Positions 25,143-32,300 of a stretch of DNA of 64,000 nt are shown in pieces. The notes beneath the pieces are model-generated. The model saw only the letters and a list, made by a program, of their open reading frames with translations, was not told the DNA's origin and did no database searches. A program made the position numbers and the translations under genes. How positions within the stretch are numbered: position 1 is the stretch's first letter; every line of letters begins with the position of its first letter. Source of the stretch: Pseudomonadota bacterium (GTDB lineage Bacteria; Pseudomonadota; Alphaproteobacteria; Sphingomonadales; Sphingomonadaceae); the NCBI GenBank assembly GCA_023436615.1, contig JAEZIO010000074.1, positions 1 to 64,000 of the forward strand. Direction: 5' to 3'.

Positions 25143-27431
25143 TTAGGCATCGTTTCCATCATTGATTTGCTCGCTTGGCGACGGGTCCGGCACGGGGCCC
25201 TCCCCCTCCTTTTGCGCCAGCGTCTCGACATCGAAGGCGATCCGCACGCGCGTGCCGCCGCCCTGCCGGTCGAGGAAAGCGATTTCGCCGCAATGCTCCT
25301 CGACGATCTTCTTGACGATGGCGAGCCCGAGGCCAGTGCCGCGCACGCGCGTCGTCATGTAAGGTTCGGTGATCCGCTCGCGGTCTTCGGGCAGGCCGAC
25401 GCCGGTGTCGGTGATGTCGATGACCAGTTGATCGCCTTCGCGGCGAAGCCGCAGGTCGACGCGGTCGCCGCTCAAATGATGTTCGCCGCGAGACCGCCTG
25501 GATTCAATCGCTTCCACCGCGTTCTTCACGACGTTCGTCAATGCCTGCGCAAGCTGCCGGCGGTCGCCGACCATCTCGAACGTACCGCTTGGCGGATCGA
25601 GCGCGAATTTGATCTCCGGGTGAGCGACCTCGTGCAGGAACAGCGCCTGGCGAGCGATCTCGTGCACGTTCTCCTTGCGGAAGACGGGCTTGGGCATACG
25701 AGCGAAATTCGAGAATTCGTCGACCATCCGTCGCAGGTCGCCGACTTGGCGGACGATGGTCCCGGTCAGCCGCTCGAAGGTCTCGGTATCGGAGCTCACC
25801 TCCGATCCGAAGCGCCGCTGAAGCCGCTCCGCAGCAAGCTGGATCGGCGTCAGCGGGTTCTTGATCTCGTGAGCGATTCGGCGGGCGATGTCGGACCATG
25901 CGGCGCTGCGCTGGTCCGAAAGCTGGTCGGTGATATCGTCGAAGGTAAGCACGGCGCCGTCCTGGTAGCGGACGCGCTTGACCGCCAGCGTTCGCCGATC
26001 GCCGCCCGAACCGACATCGACGCTGGCTTCGCGCTCATCGCCGTGCATGAATTCGTCGAGCTCCTGCGACAGCTCTGCGAGCGGCGTGCCTTCCACGGCT
26101 TCGCGGCCCTTGTGGAGGATCGCTTCCGCCGAACGATTGATCAGCAATATGCAGTTGGCGGAATCGAGCGCGATGACGCCGGCGGTCACGCTCGACAGCA
26201 CCGCCTCGATGAAGGCCCGGCGGGTCTCGAGCTGGGCGTTGGCAGAGCGAAGCGCTCCGGTCTGCTCGTCGATCCGCGCGGTCATGCGATTGAAGGCGTG
26301 CGAGAGGGTCTCGATCTCGTCCTCGGTTTGCGTGACTGGCACTCGAACCGAAAAGTCGCCCTGCTCGATGCGCCCTGCGGCGTCGGCGAGCTGTCCGACC
26401 GGTCTAACCAGGCGGTCGGCGAGCCGAAGCGCGGCGAAGATCGCCAGACCGACGATGATCAGCGCCCCGAACAGAAGCGCGGCGTTGAAGCGAAGCTGGT
26501 TCGTCCGCGAGCGCGCGAGCAGCGCCTGGTAATCGTGAAGCACGTCGTTCGCGCGCTCGATCTGTTCGCGAAACTGCGGATCGAACACGCGCGCTTCGTA
26601 AAGATACGTGTCCGGGCCGAAATCGAGCCGCGTGACGGCTCCGATCCGGTCCGAGGACGTGATGGGCACCACCTTGCGTGCCTTCAGCTCTTCGATTTTT
26701 GCCGTCGGAACGCTTTGCTCGAGCGCCCGATCGTAAGGATTGATCAACACCAGTGAGCGGACCTGCTTGTCGGCCCCGTACGTGAAGATGATGGCCTCCG
26801 AGAGGTTTCGATTGAGGACCTGGAGTTTGCCGAACGCCTGAAGGAATTCAGGACTGTCGATCGGTACCTGCCGGAGATAGCCCGCGATATCGCCACTCGC
26901 GGTCACGGTTTCGCTGGAAACGCGCTCGATTTCGTCCTTGTAGGTGGTCCGCGCGAGCTGGACCGAATTTTCCAGCATGTTCTTCGCTCGGTCCGAAAAC
27001 CAGAATTCCAGACCGCTTTGGAAAAGCAGCGACGCGAAGATCGCGACGAGCACCGTCGGAACCGCCGCGATCACAGAGAAAAGTGCGACGAGGCGAATGT
27101 GCAGACGCCCGCTGCCCGATCCGCGCTCCGCCGCGCGCTGCATCGCGAACCGCCGCGACAAAAGGACCATGAGCGCGATTGCCGGGATGAGATTCGCGAT
27201 CAGCAGCAGCGCGATCATGAATGGCGACAACAGGCTGCCTGGCTGCGCAGGTCGCTGCAAAAGCCATATGCTCACAACAACGGTGAGGGCCAGGACGGCG
27301 GCGATGGCGATCGCTGCATAGCGATAGAAGCGCCCGCTCTCCCGCTCGCGATCGAGCCACGTCATCTTGCGCGTCCGGGCCAGGTCCGATTCGGCTGCGG
27401 CAGCATCCATCGCGACCGCCGTAGCATGCAT
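25143..27431 (-). CDS. ntrY: Sensor histidine kinase NtrY
   Basis: A 762-residue membrane kinase. It has three or more N-terminal membrane segments (about 38-58, 70-92, 112-136), a periplasmic region to about 312, another membrane segment (ALLFGALIIVGLAIFAAL), a HAMP linker with RLVRPVGQLADAAGRI, a PAS-like region, the H box AHEIKNPLTPIQLAAERLQ (His about 521), N box LTNVVKNAVEA and G boxes DTGVGLPED and GTGLGLAIVKKIVEEH. It phosphorylates NtrX. The start at 27431 is the farthest upstream ATG; 27410 is an alternative. Confidence 0.94.
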   Translation of the reverse strand: MHATAVAMDAAAAESDLARTRKMTWLDRERESGRFYRYAAIAIAAVLALTVVVSIWLLQRPAQPGSLLSPFMIALLLIANLIPAIALMVLLSRRFAMQRAAERGSGSGRLHIRLVALFSVIAAVPTVLVAIFASLLFQSGLEFWFSDRAKNMLENSVQLARTTYKDEIERVSSETVTASGDIAGYLRQVPIDSPEFLQAFGKLQVLNRNLSEAIIFTYGADKQVRSLVLINPYDRALEQSVPTAKIEELKARKVVPITSSDRIGAVTRLDFGPDTYLYEARVFDPQFREQIERANDVLHDYQALLARSRTNQLRFNAALLFGALIIVGLAIFAALRLADRLVRPVGQLADAAGRIEQGDFSVRVPVTQTEDEIETLSHAFNRMTARIDEQTGALRSANAQLETRRAFIEAVLSSVTAGVIALDSANCILLINRSAEAILHKGREAVEGTPLAELSQELDEFMHGDEREASVDVGSGGDRRTLAVKRVRYQDGAVLTFDDITDQLSDQRSAAWSDIARRIAHEIKNPLTPIQLAAERLQRRFGSEVSSDTETFERLTGTIVRQVGDLRRMVDEFSNFARMPKPVFRKENVHEIARQALFLHEVAHPEIKFALDPPSGTFEMVGDRRQLAQALTNVVKNAVEAIESRRSRGEHHLSGDRVDLRLRREGDQLVIDITDTGVGLPEDRERITEPYMTTRVRGTGLGLAIVKKIVEEHCGEIAFLDRQGGGTRVRIAFDVETLAQKEGEGPVPDPSPSEQINDGNDA

Positions 27432-27522
27432 TGTTGCAGGAACAACACAGTTTGGGACAGAGCGCCGCGATCGAGCGCTGCGCCATCAGCGCAACACAGC
27501 TAGATGTCGGGGTCGGCCGTTC

Positions 27523-28236
27523 CTAGAATGGACGGAAGATCGAGAACAGCGGGAAGGCCTGGAAGAACTTCTTCTCGGCCTGCTTGATCCGCGACCCGTC
27601 GACGATGACGATGTCGCCCGAATAGACTTGCGGGTCCTCCATCTGGCCGCGCCGGATATCGACCAGGTCGAAGGCCGCTGCCTGCCGCTTGCCGCCGATC
27701 GTGCGGAATATCGCAACGCGATGTGCGTTGGCGAACTCGTCCGTGCCTTCCGCCAGAGCAACGGCCTGCATCAGGGTCATCGGACCGAGCACCTTGTAAC
27801 TCCCCGGCTTTTTGACCGAGCCGTCGACCGTGACGCTATGGCCGGTCGCTTCCTTGACGCCGACGCTGACGTCCGGGTTTTCCAGATACTTGACGCTGTA
27901 TTTTTCGGTGAGGAGCTGGTCGAGCTCGGCCGGCGTCTTGTCCATCGCCGCGATCTCACCGATCAGCGGCATCGCGATATTGCCGCGCAAGTCGACCTGA
28001 TAGTCGCCGCTGAGGTCGGGCACTCCGAATACCCGGATCGCGAGCGTGTCCATCGGCGCGATCCGGTAGCCGCCTTCGAGAGCCACCGAGGTGGTCGAAT
28101 CCGGGCTCCCGAAATTGCTGACGTTGTACGGAATGGGCCCGCCGCGCGTGTCCGCGCAACCGCCGAGCAGCAGCGCGCCCGTGCCGGCGCTTGCTGCGAT
28201 CAGGTATCGGATTCCCAAAGACGCGGCGGTCCGCAT
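27523..28236 (-). CDS. Polysaccharide biosynthesis/export lipoprotein (Wza/GumB-like)
   Basis: A 237-residue protein with a lipoprotein signal (ALLLGGC lipobox) and a Poly_export domain: YRIAPMDTLAIRVFGVPDLSG, VDLRGNIAMPLIGEI, and a SLBB-like repeat VTVDGSVKKPGSYKVLGPMTLMQAVALAEG. Such proteins form or support the outer-membrane exit of capsular or exopolysaccharide. It is shorter than Wza (about 380), as in GumB-type proteins. No other polysaccharide genes adjoin it in the window. A ribosome site GGGGAGAG precedes the ATG. Confidence 0.9.
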   Translation of the reverse strand: MRTAASLGIRYLIAASAGTGALLLGGCADTRGGPIPYNVSNFGSPDSTTSVALEGGYRIAPMDTLAIRVFGVPDLSGDYQVDLRGNIAMPLIGEIAAMDKTPAELDQLLTEKYSVKYLENPDVSVGVKEATGHSVTVDGSVKKPGSYKVLGPMTLMQAVALAEGTDEFANAHRVAIFRTIGGKRQAAAFDLVDIRRGQMEDPQVYSGDIVIVDGSRIKQAEKKFFQAFPLFSIFRPF

Positions 28237-28306
28237 TCGTCATCTCTCCCCAGCTTCGTCGGCAACACCTAACCCACTTGTTCGCAAACAGGAACCCGTA
28301 CGATCG

Positions 28307-29089
28307 CTAGTCATCCAGCAAGACCTTTTCCGTGGCCTCCTGCGAGGTCTGGATTAGCCAGCGCTTGCGCCGGTCGATGGCGAGCGCCGTCAGGACGCCC
28401 GTGCAGAAGGCGCCGGTGTCGATCCCGATGCGATTGGGTGACACATCGACCTGGTTGGTGATGGTGTGCCCGTGCACCACCACATAGCCGTGATCGGTCG
28501 TGTCCTCGAGGAACGGCTCGCGGATCCACCGCAGGTCCGTCTGCGATTGCTCTGAGAGGTCGACCCCGGGCCTGATGCCGGCGTGGACGAAAACATAGTC
28601 GCCGAACGAGATGCTGTCGGCGAATTCGGCCAGGAACTGGCGATGCGCGGCCGGGATGGCGCCGCGCAAATGGTCCCGAAGCTGTTCCCCGCTGAGCCGC
28701 TTGAGATCGCGAGGCTCCACTCCGTAGCTGTGCAGCGTTTCGGCGCCGCCGAACCGAAGCCAGCTGGCGAGGAGGTCCTTCTCTCCGGACATCACGCGCA
28801 GCATGACCTCCTCGTGATTCCCCATGACGAAATGGGCAGTCGCACCGCGCGGGCGGTAGGTCCGGAGCATCTCCACGACCTGGGCGGACGCCGGGCCGCG
28901 ATCGATGAGATCGCCAAGAAAGATGATGCTCGTGTTGCGCCTGGGCAGTTCAGCTATCTCACTCTCGATGCGCGCGAGAAGACGCTCGAGAGGATCGAGG
29001 CAGCCGTGGACATCGCCGATCACATAGGCGCGCTGCCCCCGCGGGCCCGCGGGCGTCGACTGACGGGAGAACAGGCCGCGCCGGTTCAT
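28307..29089 (-). CDS. Calcineurin-like metallophosphoesterase (serine/threonine phosphatase type)
   Basis: A 260-residue protein with the metallophosphatase motifs in order: YVIGDVHGCLDPLERLL (GDxHG), IIFLGDLIDRGPAS (GDxxDRG), FVMGNHEEVMLR (GNHE), VFVHAGIRPG (H) and VVVHGHTI (GHT). It resembles the ApaH/PrpE-type phosphoprotein or dinucleotide phosphatases of alphaproteobacteria. The ATG at 29089 (MNRRGLFSR) was chosen because the homologous domain starts shortly after; the frame remains open for another 112 codons upstream but with no protein-like features. Confidence 0.9.
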   Translation of the reverse strand: MNRRGLFSRQSTPAGPRGQRAYVIGDVHGCLDPLERLLARIESEIAELPRRNTSIIFLGDLIDRGPASAQVVEMLRTYRPRGATAHFVMGNHEEVMLRVMSGEKDLLASWLRFGGAETLHSYGVEPRDLKRLSGEQLRDHLRGAIPAAHRQFLAEFADSISFGDYVFVHAGIRPGVDLSEQSQTDLRWIREPFLEDTTDHGYVVVHGHTITNQVDVSPNRIGIDTGAFCTGVLTALAIDRRKRWLIQTSQEATEKVLLDD

Positions 29090-29640
29090 CTCGGCCGGGC
29101 CGCTACACAAGCAGGAGAAGTCGCAGGGGGCACGAGCGTCGCATTCACCTTCGATCGATCCTTGGCTTCGCCCCTTGCCGGGTTGCCACGGCAAGGCAAG
29201 TGCGGTGCACATCGGCGCGGCGATAATCGCTTCGAAGCCTAGCGCGCCTGCAGGTGCATCGAGGATGAACGATCGAGGTCGTGCGCCGACGACCCGCGAA
29301 TCGCCTGTAGCGTCGCGACAACATTTTTCGTCAGCCTGTCGGCGGACCTTTCGTCGAAGACCGCTCAAGCGCGCGGCGACACCGATCGACATCGCCACTC
29401 CCCCGCTGCCGGCAAGCAGCCGCACCTGTCAGCACCCGCCGTCGCGATTATCGCTTTTCGATCCGCAGCTTAGACGACGCGCAACCGCGTTTCGCGTCAC
29501 CGGCGGCTGCTCCGGGACGCAGCTTGGCAGCTCGCGAAAACGAGGATTCCGACGGCCGTTTTCCCGCCCCTGCATTTGGCTTTTGCCTTCTCGCCATTTT
29601 GGTGGCAAAAGCCTCCACTCTGGCAAAACGGGGAATTCCC
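29090..29640. other. Long intergenic region with leader hairpin
   Basis: About 550 bases without a convincing gene between divergent genes. The right part must contain the promoter and leader of the secreted-protein gene at 29641. A strong inverted repeat, GGCTTTTGCC (29578-29587) and GGCAAAAGCC (29604-29613) with a 16-base loop, ends 27 bases before that start, and a further TGGCAAAA copy follows at 29621. I see no tRNA or small-RNA signature in the rest. Confidence 0.5.
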
Positions 29641-30063
29641 ATGACCTGGGCAATCGGTAGGTATGCATTGGCTGCGGGAGCAGCTGCTCTGCTTTCGGCG
29701 CAAGCCGCTTATGCGGCGCCGACGCCGCGCGCGCCGGCACCTATGGATCCGCTGGTCGCGCTGAGCGTGTTCGGCACCGCGCAATCGAGCGCCAATGTCT
29801 GCGCCGCTGGCACGGCCGCTGCCGCCGCGGCGGCAACGGCGGCTCAGGGTGCGCCCGGCTGCGTCCTGCCTGTGACCAGTCCCCCGCCGCCGCCTCCGGT
29901 GGTCGGCGAGGCGGTTATTCCGCCTCCCCCGCCGCCTGTCGTGCCGGCCTTCAGCCCGCTCCTCGGCCTCCTCGGGGCGCTTGCCCTTGTCGCTATCGCG
30001 GCCGCAGTGCTCGGCGGAAGCGGCGACAGCGAGGGCGACCTGACACCAGTCAGCCCGGCCTAA
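29641..30063 (+). CDS. Small exported membrane protein, paralog A (unknown)
   Basis: I do not recognise a named family. A 140-residue protein with a signal peptide (ALAAGAAALLSAQAAYA), a segment MDPLVALSVFGTAQS, a Cys-to-Cys stretch (VCAAG, then AAATAAQGAPGCVLPV), proline-rich linkers and a C-terminal membrane segment (LLGLLGALALVAIAAAVLGG) followed by GDLTPVSPA. It is clearly homologous to the gene at 30743 over its whole length. It has a ribosome site (GGGGAA) and a strong terminator 24 bases after its stop. The two cysteines could form a disulfide in the periplasm. Confidence 0.8.
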   Translation: MTWAIGRYALAAGAAALLSAQAAYAAPTPRAPAPMDPLVALSVFGTAQSSANVCAAGTAAAAAAATAAQGAPGCVLPVTSPPPPPPVVGEAVIPPPPPPVVPAFSPLLGLLGALALVAIAAAVLGGSGDSEGDLTPVSPA

Positions 30064-30086
30064 ACCGAGTCCGACGTACCCAAAAA

Positions 30087-30111
30087 AAAGGGCGGCCCGG
30101 AGCCGCCCTTT
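30087..30111. terminator. Bidirectional rho-independent terminator
   Basis: AAAGGGCGGC pairs with GCCGCCCTTT around a five-base loop, flanked by an A-run on the left and a T-run on the right. It therefore can end both the plus-strand gene at 29641 and the convergent minus-strand gene at 30129. Confidence 0.93.
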
Positions 30112-30128
30112 TTCTTATGCGCCGCTGC

Positions 30129-30527
30129 TTATCCGCGCTCGCCGCCGCTGCGCTGAGTCGGCGGGTTCGTCGACTGCGGCATGAAGGTCGACACCTGTTG
30201 GCAGTTGCTGGTCAGCGCGACCTGACGGCCGGCCTGGAACGGCTGCGAGTAAGGGAAGCATTCCTGCCCACCATTCGCGCTCAGGCACAGCATGTTGTTT
30301 GCCGCCGACCATGTGCCCGGAACCGCCGTGCCTTGGGGAGTCATGATCGTCGCGGTCCCGTCCGCATTGAAGGTGATGGCATTGACCACGCCGTTGGTCT
30401 GCACCTGGACGGTCTGACCAGCGATCTCCGACCCGGGAACCCATGGCGCTTGCGCGACGGCAACGCCCGCAGAGGCAAAGGCGGTAACACCCGCCATCGC
30501 AATTTTCAGCCTGTTGAATCTGCCCAT
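30129..30527 (-). CDS. Secreted hypothetical protein
   Basis: A 132-residue protein of unknown family. It has a signal peptide (MAGVTAFASAGVAVAQA), then a compact beta-rich domain with VQTNGVVNAITFNADGTATI and GTWSAANNMLCLSANGGQECF, a pair of Cys followed by a third (SNCQQ), and a Thr/Pro/Gln tail. The pattern resembles small periplasmic domains with an ionisable disulfide, but I cannot name one. The start ATG is preceded by AAGGAGG. It lies between two paralogous secreted genes and is divergent from the second; the shared upstream region contains a perfect 14-base palindrome. Confidence 0.8.
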   Translation of the reverse strand: MGRFNRLKIAMAGVTAFASAGVAVAQAPWVPGSEIAGQTVQVQTNGVVNAITFNADGTATIMTPQGTAVPGTWSAANNMLCLSANGGQECFPYSQPFQAGRQVALTSNCQQVSTFMPQSTNPPTQRSGGERG

Positions 30528-30547
30528 TACGTCGCCCTCCTTTTCGG

Positions 30548-30561
30548 CACGGTATACCGTG
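30548..30561 (-). promoter_or_regulatory. Perfect palindrome CACGGTATACCGTG in divergent region
   Basis: A perfect 14-base palindrome 20 bases upstream of the minus-strand start at 30527. A second inverted repeat, GTGGA at 30589-30593 and TCCAC at 30601-30605, lies further upstream. Either could be an operator for the divergent genes 30129-30527 and 30743-31162. On the minus strand GGAAAC followed 17 bases later by GTTT is a weak resemblance to an EcfG-type promoter. Confidence 0.4.
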
Positions 30562-30742
30562 AATGGTCCGTTGGCGAAACCATCCACCGTGGACATTGTT
30601 TCCACCCTTCGAAAAATCGCCACGCACGGCTGTAAAAAATAGCTGGCGCCGCGCCCTCCCCAAGGCGCAACCAGATGCCGCTCACCGCGTTTCATCCATT
30701 CCGGTGCTATTTTTCGCCGTCGTGAATGAATGGGGAAAGCCG

Positions 30743-31162
30743 ATGACTGGTCGACTTCGCAGAGGCGCATTGGTGCTTGGCGCAGCAACGCTGCTATCGC
30801 TGCAATCTGCGGCTTACGCGTCTCCGGCGACTCTCGATCCTCTGGTGTCTCTCAGCGCGCTCGGCAGCGCTCAGTCCCGAGCAGCCGTTTGCGCGGGAAG
30901 CACGGCCGCGGTCGCGGCTGCCGGCGCTGCAGCTACCGCAGCGCAGGGTGCGCCGGGTTGCGTGCTGCCGGTGAACTCCCCGACGCCCCCGGTCGTCAGC
31001 CAGGCTGTTCCGCCCGCCGTCGCGATCGCCCCAGCGCCCGCGTTTGGCATCGGGACGCTGCCGCTTCTGCTCGGTCTTGCCGCCATCATTGGCGCCGTAG
31101 CGCTCGTGCTGATGTCGAACGACAACAACGAAGGCGATGTCACTCCGGTAAGTCCGGCCTGA
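30743..31162 (+). CDS. Small exported membrane protein, paralog B (unknown)
   Basis: A 139-residue homolog of the protein encoded at 29641. Shared features are the signal peptide, DPLVSLSALGSAQS, VCAGSTAA, AATAAQGAPGCVLPV with the second Cys, a proline/valine linker, a C-terminal membrane segment (LPLLLGLAAIIGAVALVLM) and the ending EGDVTPVSPA. Function unknown. It has a GGGGAAAG ribosome site and its own terminator. Duplication with retained ends of both signal peptide and C-terminus suggests a functional family rather than chance. Confidence 0.82.
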   Translation: MTGRLRRGALVLGAATLLSLQSAAYASPATLDPLVSLSALGSAQSRAAVCAGSTAAVAAAGAAATAAQGAPGCVLPVNSPTPPVVSQAVPPAVAIAPAPAFGIGTLPLLLGLAAIIGAVALVLMSNDNNEGDVTPVSPA

Positions 31163-31184
31163 AGACAGCCAGCTCGCGAGACGG

Positions 31185-31209
31185 AAAGGCGGCGTTCGCG
31201 CCGCCTTTT
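31185..31209. terminator. Rho-independent terminator
   Basis: AAAGGCGGCG pairs with CGCCGCCTTT around a TTCG tetraloop and is followed by TCTTTT. It ends the paralog B gene and may also serve the convergent apaG gene on the other strand. Confidence 0.93.
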
Positions 31210-31218
31210 CTTTTGCCG

Positions 31219-31632
31219 TCAGTTGGCTGGGGCGACCAGGGCGAAGCGCGGGATCGCGATGTCGAATAGCGCGCCATCCTCGTCCACCATCCGGTAGCTT
31301 CCGCTCATCGAGCCGGTCGGCGTGTCGAGCGGGCAGCCAGAAACATAGTCGAAGCTTCCGCCCGGCGCGATCAGCGGAGTTTCACCGACAACGCCTTCAC
31401 CATGGACTTCGTGCACGGCTCCGCGGCCATCGACGATGCGCCAGCTGCGCGACAGCAACTGGACGGACACGTCGGAAACGTTCTCGATCCTGATGTGATA
31501 GGACCAGAACCAGCGGTTCAGATCGGGGTTCGACTGCTCGGCCAGATAGCTCGCGGCGACCCGAACGTTGATGTCGCGGGTCGTCGCGACGTTTGGAAAC
31601 AGCACGGACAGAGCGTCGGACGACGAAGCCAT
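31219..31632 (-). CDS. apaG: ApaG domain protein
   Basis: A 137-residue single-domain protein with the ApaG/DUF525 pattern: VRVAASYLAEQSNPDLNRWFWSYHI (strands 1-2), SVQLLSRSWRIVDGRG, EVHGEGVVGETPLIAPGGSFDYVSG and DTPTGSMSGSYRMVDEDG. The family has a fibronectin-like fold and unknown exact role; it accompanies ApaH in enterobacteria. The ATG at 31632 gives the normal length. It faces the paralog B gene across a terminator. Confidence 0.95.
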   Translation of the reverse strand: MASSSDALSVLFPNVATTRDINVRVAASYLAEQSNPDLNRWFWSYHIRIENVSDVSVQLLSRSWRIVDGRGAVHEVHGEGVVGETPLIAPGGSFDYVSGCPLDTPTGSMSGSYRMVDEDGALFDIAIPRFALVAPAN

Positions 31633-31673
31633 TCTTTTCAACCTAAGGCTGGCTCGAACCCCAGACAAGCATC

Positions 31674-32297
31674 CTATCCGGCCATTCGCCGCAGGCGTCC
31701 GAGCAGTCGCTCCCGGCTGTCCTCGAGCGAGCGTGTCCGGCCGCCGAGGATTTCGCCGAACAGCGTTCGTCCCGACATTTCGAGAGCGGATAGGATCGCG
31801 CTCCACTCGGGGCGCGGCGAACCGGCGAGGCGCGGGAGTCGGACGTCGGGCTCCCCGTAGCCCAGTTCGGCCACCATCAGCAGCTCAAACCGTGCAAGCG
31901 CCCCGCCCCACCCGCTCGCCGATTGTGCCGCCTCGACGGCGTCGAGAAAGCCGGCGAAGGCGTCGTACAATCGCGGGTAAGGCTGGCGCTCGGGAAGCGC
32001 GGCCGCGACGAGCGCCGTCGCCCAGTCGACAGCCGCCAGCGGCAGAGCCTCGCCGAGCATCGGCGCGCGGCTATGCACGAGTTCCAGGCTAGCCTGCGGA
32101 AGCTGCGCATCGGTTCGCGACGTCAGCGCGGCTGCTACGCTGTTGCCGGGTATGAGAACCGGCCGCATGCGGCGGCCTCGTCCGCCTCGCACATAGGCTG
32201 CGACGAGACCGTGTTCCGGCGTCATCATCCGCACGACCGCCCCATGTTCGCCGTGCGCGAGGACTCCGCAAATGATCGCTTCGGTGTCCAGCCGCAC
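31674..32297 (-). CDS. recO: DNA repair protein RecO
   Basis: A 207-residue recombination mediator. The N-terminal OB fold reads AIICGVLAHGEHGAVVRMMTPEHGLVAAYVRGGRG, followed by the alpha-helical domain with SRAPML...PYPRLYDAFAGFLDAV and LARFELLMVAELGYG. The C-terminus is short and lacks the zinc-finger cysteines seen in many RecO proteins. The GTG at 32297 lies 3 bases after the uvrC stop, so the two repair genes form a unit. Confidence 0.9.
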   Translation of the reverse strand: MRLDTEAIICGVLAHGEHGAVVRMMTPEHGLVAAYVRGGRGRRMRPVLIPGNSVAAALTSRTDAQLPQASLELVHSRAPMLGEALPLAAVDWATALVAAALPERQPYPRLYDAFAGFLDAVEAAQSASGWGGALARFELLMVAELGYGEPDVRLPRLAGSPRPEWSAILSALEMSGRTLFGEILGGRTRSLEDSRERLLGRLRRMAG

Positions 32298-32300
32298 GCG

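Noticed and set aside
24354..26756. An 800-codon open frame on the plus strand opposite ntrX/ntrY
   Set aside because: It lies antisense to two well-supported genes with intact motifs, is rich in Arg, Asp and His without any domain pattern, and is explained by the high GC content.
29090..29425. A 112-codon N-terminal extension of the metallophosphoesterase
   Set aside because: The phosphoesterase domain starts normally near 29089 and the extension has no signal peptide or domain; its Cys/Arg-rich composition looks non-coding.
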